Below, piece by piece: positions 14,740-23,227 of a stretch of DNA of 25,565 nt. A program made the position numbers and the translations under genes. The notes under the pieces were generated by a model. It was not told the DNA's origin. It saw only the letters and a list, made by a program, of their open reading frames with translations, and ran no database searches. Each line of letters begins with the position of its first letter. Within the stretch, counting starts at the first letter, position 1. The DNA is taken from assembly GCA_964466595.1 (NCBI GenBank), contig CAYXNR010000032.1:1-25565 (forward strand), in the 5' to 3' direction. This stretch comes from JABDGC01 sp964466595 (GTDB lineage Bacteria > Pseudomonadota > Gammaproteobacteria > DSM-16500).

Positions 14740-16614
14740 CTATATTTTATAAATGTCTACCTGTTCCTTCAGATTATGCGAAATCAAGGATAGATTATTA
14801 ATGGCTTCAGTCGTTTGTTTGACGCTCTCAACGAATTCCGAAGTCACCTGATTGATTTCATTCATGCCAGCTGTAATTTGTTCGATCCCAATGCTTTCTT
14901 GTCGAACAGCTGCTTCGATTTGCTGACTCGCTGTGGTTGTCTCTGAAATAACCTCACTCAAACTGCGAACAATGTCACCCGTTTGTTCAACAAGATTGGT
15001 ACCGTAGTCAACACCTTTCGTTCCTTCTTCTGTGGCCATCACTGCTTTTTCAGTAGCATGTCGAATATCTTCTAAGATTTTTTGGACTTGGGTCGTGGAT
15101 TGTTCTGACTGTTCCGCTAGGGTTTTAACTTCAGAGGCAACCACAGCAAAGCCTTTTCCAGCTTCTCCTGCTTTTGCAGCTTCAATCGAGGCATTTAAGG
15201 CTAACATTTTCGATTGTTGGGCCAGTCCGTTGACAACGGCGGTAATCTCCCCGACTTGCTGAGTTTTATTACTTAAATCCAAGATAGTTTGTGCAATGGT
15301 TTGAACCCTATCTTTGACATCTTTCATGCCGTTGATACTTTGTTCGACTGCTTCTAGTCCGCGTTGACCTTTTTCACGAGTGCGATCGGCTGCAGCTCCC
15401 AAGGCTTTCGCTTTTTCGATAGTCTGGGTCGAGCTTTTTTCGATTTCACCCAAGGAGGCAGTAATTTGATTAATGGAGGAAGCTTGTTCTGAAGCCCCTG
15501 AAGATTGGATATCAACTGAATGTTTGACTTCTTCTAGTGTCGATACCATATTATGACAAGCTTCAGTGATTTGCTTGGTCATCGCTGATAAATTTTCAGT
15601 CATCAAATTTAAATCATTGCCCAATCTTCCCATTTCATCTTCAGTTTTGTTGCTGAGTCGTTGTGTTAAATCACCGGCAGCTACTTTGGCGCTATGCTGA
15701 CTAAATAAATGAGCCGTTTTAACAATGCGATCAAAAAGATCACGGGTGTGTGCTTCACTCTTTTTCAGCTCATTTTCACTTTTGAGAATGGATTCCTGCA
15801 TTGCTTCCAGTGCTCTTAATAAGGTACCGGTCTCGTCTTTTGAAATCTTTTCAATTTTAAGCTTTCTTTCTCCAGCGGCGATTTTTTTCGCAATATCGAT
15901 GGCATTATTGAGAGGATTCAAAATGCTGCTTGAGGTTATCCAAGCAATGAAGAAGGAAAAGAGTAGTACGCATAAGAGCATGCCGGATTCAATGCGCTTG
16001 ATCATCGTAATATTAGAAATGATCGCTTGGGTCGATTTTTGTAATTGTTGAAATTGCTCATCAAAAAGACCGCCATGGCGATCACCATCTTCGCTTAGCG
16101 GTCCATCAATGAGGTCTAAAAATTGATTAGCTGTGGGAATAATTTCATTTTTTAAAATAGCTGCGGTATTTCCGGCCATGCTCGCATTAAAGACTTTTTC
16201 TTGTGCTGCTTTTGCTTGGCCAAGCAATAATTTAATGGCCTGCCATTTTTGAATAAAAGCCTGGTCTTTCCAGTTTTTAACAAAGTCATCCATTCTCAGC
16301 TGAAGCTGATTGAGATTATTCCAAGCTAGTAAAAAATCATGTTTTAGTTTCGGGTCATGAGTGAGCAGCCAGGTTTTTGCTATTTCATTGGCAGTCAAAA
16401 AATTAATATCTAGGTCATATAAAGTATCATGTGTAGGCAAGTCAGTTTCAATGGAATGACTGGTAAAATTATCAATCATTTGTATTTTTATTAAAATAAT
16501 ACTAAAGGAAACTAAAATAATAAGACTAATTGCGGCAAAACCCATCATCAAGCGGCCGCGTATGCCGAGGCGTGCTTGAGAGAGGACGGGTGCCGTATTG
16601 TTGATAGCTTCCAT
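14740..16614 (-). CDS. Transmembrane chemoreceptor with two HAMP-like segments
   Basis: A 624-residue methyl-accepting chemotaxis protein. TM1 is at about 22-44. The helical periplasmic sensor (45-208) has conserved WLLT, AWNN and DGPL..DGDRHGG.FD motifs. TM2 is at about 209-229. HAMP is at 230-282, and a second HAMP-like unit (about 298-350, GDLTQRL...DEMGRLGNDLN) is followed by the signalling hairpin (about 370-610). The tip reads LAQQSKMLALNASIEAAKAGE (464-484), so the usual Asn of E/Q-Q-T/S-N-LL is Lys. There is no C-terminal NWETF-type pentapeptide; the protein ends VDIYKI. It is paralogous to the receptor next to it, nearly identical through much of the signalling domain but diverged in the sensor. 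It is expected to control the adjacent CheA in a membrane array. A GGAG ribosome site precedes the ATG. Confidence 0.93.
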   Translation of the reverse strand: MEAINNTAPVLSQARLGIRGRLMMGFAAISLIILVSFSIILIKIQMIDNFTSHSIETDLPTHDTLYDLDINFLTANEIAKTWLLTHDPKLKHDFLLAWNNLNQLQLRMDDFVKNWKDQAFIQKWQAIKLLLGQAKAAQEKVFNASMAGNTAAILKNEIIPTANQFLDLIDGPLSEDGDRHGGLFDEQFQQLQKSTQAIISNITMIKRIESGMLLCVLLFSFFIAWITSSSILNPLNNAIDIAKKIAAGERKLKIEKISKDETGTLLRALEAMQESILKSENELKKSEAHTRDLFDRIVKTAHLFSQHSAKVAAGDLTQRLSNKTEDEMGRLGNDLNLMTENLSAMTKQITEACHNMVSTLEEVKHSVDIQSSGASEQASSINQITASLGEIEKSSTQTIEKAKALGAAADRTREKGQRGLEAVEQSINGMKDVKDRVQTIAQTILDLSNKTQQVGEITAVVNGLAQQSKMLALNASIEAAKAGEAGKGFAVVASEVKTLAEQSEQSTTQVQKILEDIRHATEKAVMATEEGTKGVDYGTNLVEQTGDIVRSLSEVISETTTASQQIEAAVRQESIGIEQITAGMNEINQVTSEFVESVKQTTEAINNLSLISHNLKEQVDIYKI

Positions 16615-16638
16615 AAAATTCTCCTCAGCGCTTAAAAA

Positions 16639-18336
16639 TTAGATTTTGTAGACATCAACATTTTCCTTCAGGTTTTTGGCAATACCTGAAAGATGAGAGA
16701 CGGCCTCTGTGGTTTGTTTGACGCTTTCGACAAAAGAAGTTGTCACTTGATTGATTTCATTCATGCCTGTCGTGATTTGCTCAATGCCGACACTTTCTTG
16801 TCGAACAGCTGCTTCTATTTGTTGCGTTGCAATAGTTGCTTCATGAATGACCTCACTGAGGCTACGAACAATGTCGCCGGTTTGTTCTACTAAACCCGTA
16901 CCCTGATCGACGCCTTTTGTTCCTTCTTCTGTGGCCATGACCGCTTTTTCGGTAGCATGTCGAATATCTTCGATGATCTTTTGGACTTGAGTGGTAGACT
17001 GCTCAGATTGCTCAGCCAAATTTTTCACTTCTTCGGCAACAACTGCAAAACCTTTGCCTGCTTCTCCGGCTTTAGCGGCTTCTATCGAGGCATTTAAGGC
17101 TAACATTTTTGATTGTTGAGCCAAGGAGTTGACAACGCTAGTGATTTCTCCGATTTGCTGCGTTTTATTGCTTAAGGCAAGAATGGTTTGGGCAATCATT
17201 TGTACTTTTTCACGAACCGTTTTCATGCCTGCGATACTTTGTTCAACAGCATCAAGCCCCAATTCACCTTTCTCCTGGGTTCGTTGAGCGGCCTCACCAA
17301 GGGTTTTGGTTTTATCCAAGGTTTGTGTCGAGCTTTTTTCTATTTCAGCAAGAGAGGCAGTGATTTGATTGATTGAAGAGGCCTGTTCTGAGGCGCCGGA
17401 TGATTGGGTGTCAACCGAATGTCGTAATTCATCCAGTGTACTGACAATGTGATGACAGCCTTCTGTAATCTGCTTGGTGATATTAGCGAGACTGTCTGTC
17501 ATCGTATTTAAATCTTCACCTAAAAGACCCAATTCATCTTTACTTGAAACGGTAATGCGTTGGGTCAGGTCACCTGCGGCAATGAGGTTACTTTGCTGCC
17601 GAAAGGTGCCCACGTATTTTAATAGCCCACGCGTGGTATAAAAGGCAATGATCACGCAAAGAAGAGTGCTCACGCCTAAAAGAAAATATTCAATGAGACT
17701 AATATCATTTAGATTATTGAGAATGATGACTCCACTTTGATCATTTTTACTGCTTAGATGATCAAAAATACCGCCTACTCGATTACCCTCTGCGTTCAGT
17801 GGGCCATCTAAGATATCAAAGATCTGATTGATGAGAGGCATTTCTTCTGAAAAATATAGATTTTTAGCGGCAGCAGGATCCGGAATGCTTAGTACTTTTT
17901 CTTGTGTTGCTTTTAATTGAGGGAGTAGAAGTTTTACTTTCTGCCAGCCTTTAGCAAAATCGCCGGTATCCCCTGTTTGGGCGAATTGATCGAGGATAAC
18001 AGCATTATTTTGAATGTTATTCCAAGCATCATTTAAATCGATTTTAAATTGCTTATTCTGAGTGAGTAACCAGGCTTGCATAGAGAGCGTGGCTTGCTTA
18101 ATCTGTAGCCCTAAATCATAGGAAGTCGCACTGGCCGGGTAGTTATCATGAATGACATGATCTGCAAAATGTCTTACCTCGGTTACTTTCACTAAAACGA
18201 GAGCAATAGACAGAATTAAAATCAAGGCAATCACGCCAAAACCAATAAACAGACGACCTCGTATGCCAAGGGATTGATGGCGAGGATCTTGAAAAGCAAG
18301 TGCTTTTTTAAATTGAGTGATGCTTGACGTTTTCAT
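16639..18336 (-). CDS. Transmembrane chemoreceptor, paralogue of the neighbouring receptor
   Basis: A 565-residue methyl-accepting chemotaxis protein. TM1 is at about 29-50; the periplasmic helical sensor (51-214) contains WLLTQN, AWNN and DGPLNAEGNRVGGIFD; TM2 is at about 215-235; a single HAMP (about 236-290, GDLTQRI...DELGLLGEDLN) leads into the signalling domain (about 310-555). The hairpin tip is LAQQSKMLALNASIEAAKAGE, identical to that of the second receptor. It lacks the extra HAMP present there. The shared sensor motifs suggest the two receptors see related signals. The AGGAGG ribosome site is strong, and the gene begins 36 bp after the cheW stop, within the operon. Confidence 0.93.
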   Translation of the reverse strand: MKTSSITQFKKALAFQDPRHQSLGIRGRLFIGFGVIALILILSIALVLVKVTEVRHFADHVIHDNYPASATSYDLGLQIKQATLSMQAWLLTQNKQFKIDLNDAWNNIQNNAVILDQFAQTGDTGDFAKGWQKVKLLLPQLKATQEKVLSIPDPAAAKNLYFSEEMPLINQIFDILDGPLNAEGNRVGGIFDHLSSKNDQSGVIILNNLNDISLIEYFLLGVSTLLCVIIAFYTTRGLLKYVGTFRQQSNLIAAGDLTQRITVSSKDELGLLGEDLNTMTDSLANITKQITEGCHHIVSTLDELRHSVDTQSSGASEQASSINQITASLAEIEKSSTQTLDKTKTLGEAAQRTQEKGELGLDAVEQSIAGMKTVREKVQMIAQTILALSNKTQQIGEITSVVNSLAQQSKMLALNASIEAAKAGEAGKGFAVVAEEVKNLAEQSEQSTTQVQKIIEDIRHATEKAVMATEEGTKGVDQGTGLVEQTGDIVRSLSEVIHEATIATQQIEAAVRQESVGIEQITTGMNEINQVTTSFVESVKQTTEAVSHLSGIAKNLKENVDVYKI

Positions 18337-18372
18337 TGTTCTTCCTCCTATGATGCGCGATCTTCAATTCAG

Positions 18373-18951
18373 TTAAGATAAAATACTCCCGACTTGTAAT
18401 AGAATGTCTGCCACAATAGCCTCGATGTTCAGCAGGGCGACACTGCCTTTCTGATGCAAACCTGAAAGATATTCTGGTTTAATATTTCCTTCAGAGGGAA
18501 GGGCAGCATCTACAATACTGGGGTCATAATGGCAACTACCCTCAATGCGGTCTGCTAGAATACCAATTGTCATTTTGTTGCCTGTGGCAATCAGGATAGA
18601 AAGATCTTTTTCATATTCCGCGGGTTGAATATGAAAAAGACTTTTTAAATCCAACACAGCTAATAAAGATCCGCGATGATTGATTACGCCGGCTATAAAT
18701 TCAGGTACCCGAGGAACCTGAGTCAGCTGAAGATGAGGCAGGACTTCTTTGGCCTGTCTAAAAGGTAGGCCATAGTGTTCCTGTCCGAGGCGAAAACAAA
18801 TGTAGGCATCCACCTCCTGTTGTTGAATGCTTTCCACTATAGGGCGGGCTAGTCTTGCGGCGCGTTCATGTAAAATTTTTAATTCATTTTCCTTTTGAGG
18901 AAGAAAATCAAAGAGTGAAAAAGGCTGACTTACTTTATTTTTAGTTTTCAT
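18373..18951 (-). CDS. cheW: CheW scaffold protein with N-terminal extension (WspD-like)
   Basis: A 192-residue CheW-family coupling protein. The CheW fold spans about 47-190 (YICFRLGQEHYGLPFRQAKEVL; VPRVPEFIAGVINHRGSLLAVLDLKSLF). The 46-residue N-terminal extension with HERAARLARP is characteristic of the second, longer CheW of Wsp-type operons. It is expected to link the receptors to CheA. Its ATG overlaps the cheR stop (ATGA), indicating translational coupling. It is clearly different in sequence from the 163-residue CheW of the same operon. Confidence 0.92.
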   Translation of the reverse strand: MKTKNKVSQPFSLFDFLPQKENELKILHERAARLARPIVESIQQQEVDAYICFRLGQEHYGLPFRQAKEVLPHLQLTQVPRVPEFIAGVINHRGSLLAVLDLKSLFHIQPAEYEKDLSILIATGNKMTIGILADRIEGSCHYDPSIVDAALPSEGNIKPEYLSGLHQKGSVALLNIEAIVADILLQVGSILS

Positions 18952-20435
18952 GATGATTTCCTTTTTTCGTCACTATTTAGTTCTATCTCATGTTCTAAAA
19001 TTTCGACCAATCTTCCATAATTTAAACTCTCTACGCCGGAAACCGGATGACTCGGCGTTTGTGTTTGAGCAATGTGAAGAGCGTTCTTCAAACATTTAGA
19101 ACCAGCTTGTAATTTTTTATTTCTCAATAATAAAAGACCTAACTGAAAATGAGCAAACACAAAGGTATGATCAAGGAAGATAGCTTTTTTCAGAGCGGCT
19201 TCTGCCGCTTCAATGCGATTCAGTTCAAGCAAAATCATGGCTTGTATTAAATAAGTATTTTTATTGGCCTTATCAACGGAGAGACTTTTTTCGCAGGTGT
19301 GAGCAGCTTGATCTAATTTGCCAAGATTAGCCCAGGCGGTGGCTTCCGCATTCAACAGAAAAACCGGTTTTTTCTCATTTCTCCCCGCGTAGTTTAAGAT
19401 GTCCTGCCATTTACTTTCAGCCAATAATTGATGAACAGTTCGCTCATCAATGAAAAGCGGATGCTTTGGTTTCTGTGGGCGGGGCTTGTGAAGAAAAGCT
19501 TCCGCCGGCAAGCGCAGGGATGTTGCTGAAATAATTTCCTGGGGTGGTTCGGGCGTCATCCTGACCGGAGCTTCCTGTCGTGAAAATAAGGCGGTTGAAT
19601 GAGGTATGGCGCTTAAATGACTATCTTTTATATTAATCGGATCAGAGGCGCCTAAGAGTAAATAGCCCTCCTTAATGAGGCAGGCGCTAAATTTTTTCAT
19701 CAATAAGTTAATTCGCTCACTATCAAAATAAATTAATACATTACGGCATAAGATCAGATCCTGAGCATTGGTGCCATTCGAAATGGAAGGAAAGTTGTCA
19801 TCATTCAAGTTGAGATAAAAGAAATTCACTAAACTGCTTAAGCTAGAGGAGATCAGATATTCATTATTTACTTTTGTAAAATATTTATTTTTATAATAGG
19901 GGCTAATAGAGCGCATCGACCATTCTTTGTAGCGCCCAACCACAGCCCGATGTAAAACCTGTGTATTAATATCGGTGCCCAAAAGCTGAATGGTCCAGGC
20001 AGAGAGGTCCGGCAAGAGTTCATGAAGAAAGATAGCGATCGTAAAGAGTTCTTCACCCGAAGCACAGCCAGCACTCCAAATGCGTAAATTGAGATTATTT
20101 TGTTTTCGTTTCTCCAAAATAATTTGGGGCAAAATCTGCTTTTCTAGTAAATCCATCTGTGTTTTATCACGAAAGAAATAGGTTTCACCAATAGTAATGC
20201 CTAAGACCAGGTGTTCCAATAAGGGTGAATTAGTCGAACAAGAAGTGAGTAGTTGGAAATATTCCTCAGGTTGATAATTAAATTTATGACAAGCAGCTAA
20301 AATAGTTTTTTGTAAGTCTTTTAGCTGATGTGGATGAATGATAATACCCAAGCGATTACGAATGAAGTTAATGAAACGATTTTCATTAATAGCCAACTTG
20401 GGTTTTGCTAATTGAGTTGGACTGTTGATATTCAT
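18948..20435 (-). CDS. cheR: CheR receptor methyltransferase with C-terminal TPR domain (WspC-like)
   Basis: A 495-residue protein. The N-terminal helical domain (about 15-85) ends in GETYFFRD (83-90). The SAM-dependent methyltransferase domain (about 91-285) carries IWSAGCASGEE (119-129), LLGTDIN (151-157) and LILCRNVLIYFD (227-238). A Pro-rich linker (about 288-325) leads to TPR-like helices (about 355-455, including NAEATAWANLGKLDQAA and FAHFQLGLLLL). It adds methyl groups to Glu residues of the receptors and opposes CheB. The TPR extension is the WspC arrangement and may dock the enzyme on the array, since these receptors have no C-terminal pentapeptide tether. Both ends overlap neighbours by ATGA. 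Confidence 0.95.
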   Translation of the reverse strand: MNINSPTQLAKPKLAINENRFINFIRNRLGIIIHPHQLKDLQKTILAACHKFNYQPEEYFQLLTSCSTNSPLLEHLVLGITIGETYFFRDKTQMDLLEKQILPQIILEKRKQNNLNLRIWSAGCASGEELFTIAIFLHELLPDLSAWTIQLLGTDINTQVLHRAVVGRYKEWSMRSISPYYKNKYFTKVNNEYLISSSLSSLVNFFYLNLNDDNFPSISNGTNAQDLILCRNVLIYFDSERINLLMKKFSACLIKEGYLLLGASDPINIKDSHLSAIPHSTALFSRQEAPVRMTPEPPQEIISATSLRLPAEAFLHKPRPQKPKHPLFIDERTVHQLLAESKWQDILNYAGRNEKKPVFLLNAEATAWANLGKLDQAAHTCEKSLSVDKANKNTYLIQAMILLELNRIEAAEAALKKAIFLDHTFVFAHFQLGLLLLRNKKLQAGSKCLKNALHIAQTQTPSHPVSGVESLNYGRLVEILEHEIELNSDEKRKSS

Positions 20436-20923
20436 AGCGTTTCACCTTGAGCGGTTTTTTTCCGCTTCACTGTCTGCTTATTTAATTCTGGAGTAAGCTT
20501 AAAAAGCCTTTTTACATTTAAAATAAAGCTTAATTGCTTATCGATGGCGACGGAGCCAAGAAAAGGGCTAGACTGGAATTGTTTCTGCATCTGCAAGCTC
20601 TCCGCTGCTAAGTCAGCGAGCCCCAGAACCTGATCAACAATTAAGGCTAAATTATCCTGATCATTGACACAGAGTATAAGCGGTGCATCTAAAGAATAAG
20701 GCTGATCCCGTTCATAACCCAAGCGCACGCCAAGATCGATAACGGGGATGCTTTTGCCGGCGAAGTTTAAAAGACCAACAATATCAGGCGGGCTATGCGG
20801 AATAGCCTCAAGCATCATGAGAGGCAAGATTTTTTGAACCTGATCAAGCGGAAGACAGAGATGAGTCTGCTTGATGAGCAGACGAAGCACCTGGCTTGGG
20901 GTAGAAGGCAACATTTTTTGCAT
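20432..20923 (-). CDS. cheW: CheW coupling protein (WspB-like)
   Basis: A 163-residue CheW-domain protein: VLRLLIKQTHLCLPLDQVQKIL, then IPHSPPDIVGLLNFAGKSIPVIDLGVRLGY, then LALIVDQVLGL. The pattern is the standard CheW double barrel with almost no extension, fitting the first CheW of Wsp operons. The basic tail (KQTVKRKKTAQ) is unusual. The start ATG follows an AGGGAGAG ribosome site; an in-frame ATG three codons later is a less likely start. Its stop overlaps the cheR start (ATGA). Confidence 0.92.
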   Translation of the reverse strand: MQKMLPSTPSQVLRLLIKQTHLCLPLDQVQKILPLMMLEAIPHSPPDIVGLLNFAGKSIPVIDLGVRLGYERDQPYSLDAPLILCVNDQDNLALIVDQVLGLADLAAESLQMQKQFQSSPFLGSVAIDKQLSFILNVKRLFKLTPELNKQTVKRKKTAQGETL

Positions 20924-20946
20924 GCAAACTCTCCCTGTCTTTCCTT

Positions 20947-22656
20947 TTAGACGAGCGCCATTAATTTTTCCTTATCAAGTAAACTAGTCATTTTTTCAGG
21001 ATCAACTGGTTTACCTAAATAAAATCCCTGTCCTTGCGAGCAATGATTAAGAATTAAAAATTGATATTGTCTTTCGTTTTCAATGCCTTCTGCAATGACA
21101 TTCAGACTTAAATTAAGGCCGAGATGAATTAAGGCTTTCACAATAATATTGGCATTATGATTGATTTCGAGATCTCGAATAAATGATTTATCAATTTTTA
21201 AGGAGCTCACTGGCAGGTTTTTAAGATACCCCAGTGAAGAATAGCCCGTTCCAAAATCATCAATTGAAATCGTAATCCCCTGTTTGGAAAGCTCAAGCAG
21301 AATTTGCTGTGAATGTAAAACATGTGTCATTAAAGTACTTTCGGTAATTTCCAATTCTAATAATTGAGCCGGCAGCCCCGTTTTTTCAAGAATAGTAGCG
21401 ATCATTTGAGGCAAGTTTTTCTGAAGTAATTGTCGAGAGGAAAGATTAACCATTAATTTGAATTGCTTATGGCCTCGTGCATACCATTCTGCTCCTTGTT
21501 TACAAACATTTTCTAACAATTGTTCTCCAATGAGGGTGATTAATCCGCTTTCTTCAGCGAGTGGAATAAATTTATCAGGTAAGACCAGACCCAGTTCGGG
21601 ATTTTTCCAGCGCAGCAGAGACTCTATCCCAGCAATCTTTTTTGTTTTTAGATCATAAATAGGTTGATAGCTAACAAATAATTCTTTTTTGTCAATGGCA
21701 TTTTTGAGCGCATTTTCTAAAATCAGTCGTTGATTATGTCTCTTATCCAGTTCCCGTGTATAAAATTGATAATTGTTTCGCCCCAATTCCTTGGCATGAT
21801 ACATGGCAATATCTGCTTTTTGGACGATTGTATCTGCAGAAACTTCCAATGAAGGAAAGCAGGCAATGCCAATGCTGCAGCTAATATGGATTTCCTGCTC
21901 AGTAATTTTATAAGGCGGTTTCAGGACCTCAATTATTTTTTGGGCGACGAGTGCCGCTGTTTCTGGCATATTTAAATGAGGTAGAATAATAGCAAATTCA
22001 TCACCGCCGAGACGTGCTAAAATATCATCGCTTCTAATGCAGGCGGCAATTCGACTGGCAACCTCTCGTAAAATAAAATCACCGATATGATGACCTAGAC
22101 TATCGTTAATTCGCTTGAAATGATCAATATCGATAAATAACAAAGCGAGCGGTTGATTGTGCTGATTAGCGTATTCCATTTTTTCTATTATTTTTTTATC
22201 GAACTCTAGACGATTATAAATATGGGTGACAGGATCAATAGAGGATAAAACACGTAGTTTTTTAGTCGTAGCACACAATTGTTGGCGCATGTCCGAAATT
22301 CTTTGCATGGCTTTAATTTTGGCAGCCAAGGTCAGTTCGCTAAAGGGTTTTGCCAAATAATCATCTCCGCCGGCATTGATTCCTTTGGCAATATGTTCGT
22401 CATCGACGGCAGAGCTTAAGAAAATAATGGGAATCCAGTCTTCAGTATTGTATTCACGCAGTTTTTTAGCGCATTCAAAGCCATCCATGCCATCCATAAA
22501 CACATCGAGAATAACTAAATCCGGCCTTTGTTGTTTGAAAAAAAGAACCGCTTCTTCGCCATTATTGGCAGAAACAACCTCATGACCCAGTTTAATTAAG
22601 GCATTAACAAGTATGGCTAGGTTGGTTTTTGAATCGTCGGCGACAAGAATTTTCAT
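20947..22656 (-). CDS. Response regulator with GGDEF and EAL domains (c-di-GMP output)
   Basis: A 569-residue cytoplasmic protein in three parts. The receiver (1-120) has D7, D8, phosphoacceptor D51 in VILDVFMDG and K103. The GGDEF diguanylate cyclase (about 138-300) has an intact GGDEF (217-221) and an RxxD inhibitory site (R208-D211) five residues before it. The EAL phosphodiesterase (about 312-560) has ESL (345-347), N404, E436 in LEIT, DDFGTG (466-471), K487 and E523 in VIAEGIE, so it is probably active. It would be phosphorylated by the operon's CheA and would make or break c-di-GMP depending on state. It occupies the role of WspR, which has only REC-GGDEF, and is the first rather than the last gene. 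A GGGGTGAGG ribosome site precedes the ATG. Confidence 0.95.
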   Translation of the reverse strand: MKILVADDSKTNLAILVNALIKLGHEVVSANNGEEAVLFFKQQRPDLVILDVFMDGMDGFECAKKLREYNTEDWIPIIFLSSAVDDEHIAKGINAGGDDYLAKPFSELTLAAKIKAMQRISDMRQQLCATTKKLRVLSSIDPVTHIYNRLEFDKKIIEKMEYANQHNQPLALLFIDIDHFKRINDSLGHHIGDFILREVASRIAACIRSDDILARLGGDEFAIILPHLNMPETAALVAQKIIEVLKPPYKITEQEIHISCSIGIACFPSLEVSADTIVQKADIAMYHAKELGRNNYQFYTRELDKRHNQRLILENALKNAIDKKELFVSYQPIYDLKTKKIAGIESLLRWKNPELGLVLPDKFIPLAEESGLITLIGEQLLENVCKQGAEWYARGHKQFKLMVNLSSRQLLQKNLPQMIATILEKTGLPAQLLELEITESTLMTHVLHSQQILLELSKQGITISIDDFGTGYSSLGYLKNLPVSSLKIDKSFIRDLEINHNANIIVKALIHLGLNLSLNVIAEGIENERQYQFLILNHCSQGQGFYLGKPVDPEKMTSLLDKEKLMALV

Positions 22657-22969
22657 GCCTCACCCCTGTCTAATAATTCATTATAGATCCAATTAGAGGA
22701 AACAAGCGGGTGAGTCAAAAATTATAAGTCGATTATGTAAAAAATAATATCAATTTTTAATTAACGGTCAAAAAATATCTATCCTGGAGGGGTTTTAAGA
22801 TTAAAAAATTAAACCAAATTATATCCATAAAAATATTAAATGAACCATTAAAGGACAAATTTCCCCTCGATTACCCGCTTGTTAATCTTATATTTTCACG
22901 GCTTGTTAAAATAAGCTAAGAGAGATAAAAATTCATTTATTAAAAATCAATAACTTATAGGGGGCTCTT
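22657..22969. promoter_or_regulatory. Divergent control region with GCTTGTT boxes
   Basis: This 313-bp AT-rich gap separates the minus-strand chemosensory operon from the plus-strand csbD-like gene. AACAAGCGGGT (22701-22711) and ACCCGCTTGTT (22873-22883) are exact inverted repeats, so each divergent unit has the same box pointing toward it. A further direct copy of the core GCTTGTTAA (22877-22885) occurs at 22901-22909, 24 bp on. For the operon, a perfect TATAAT on the minus strand (22685-22680) lies 15 bp downstream of its box and about 24 bp before the ATG. On the plus strand TAAAAT (22907-22912) is a weaker -10 candidate. The middle (22720-22860) shows nothing I recognise apart from an isolated GGAGGGG without a start codon. 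Confidence 0.45.
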
Positions 22970-23203
22970 ATGAATAAAGACACCTTAAAAGGTAATTGGA
23001 CTCAATTAAAAGGAAAAATCAAACAGAAATGGGGAAAACTAACAGATAATGATGTGACTCAAATCAATGGTTCTTATGAAGAGTTAGAAGGTAAGTTACA
23101 AACGTTATATGGTATTCAAAGAGAAGAAGCCGAAAAAAATATTAAAGCTTTTTTGAAACAGGAAGGTTTTGAAGAACGAGAAACAGAAAGAACAGCTCGA
23201 TAA
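22970..23203 (+). CDS. CsbD-family stress protein
   Basis: A 77-residue, highly charged soluble protein of the CsbD family (PF05532). The pattern is clear: LKGNWTQLKGKIKQKWGKLTDND, then INGSYEELEGKLQTLYGI...EEAEK.I..FL. Members are small helical proteins abundant under general stress or in stationary phase; their molecular role is not established. GGGG before the ATG is the ribosome site. It is followed after 24 bp by the DUF1328-type gene, a pairing often seen among envelope-stress genes, so co-transcription is likely. Confidence 0.9.
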   Translation: MNKDTLKGNWTQLKGKIKQKWGKLTDNDVTQINGSYEELEGKLQTLYGIQREEAEKNIKAFLKQEGFEERETERTAR

Positions 23204-23227
23204 TAAGTAATATTATTGGGAGGACTT

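Noticed and set aside
11440..22656. Flagellar chemotaxis operon
   Set aside because: No cheY, cheZ, motor or flagellin gene is present, and the double CheW, CheR-TPR and GGDEF output fit a Wsp-type array better.
22784..22830. GGAGGGG ribosome-site-like sequence in the divergent intergenic region
   Set aside because: No start codon lies at a useful distance and every frame closes within a few codons.
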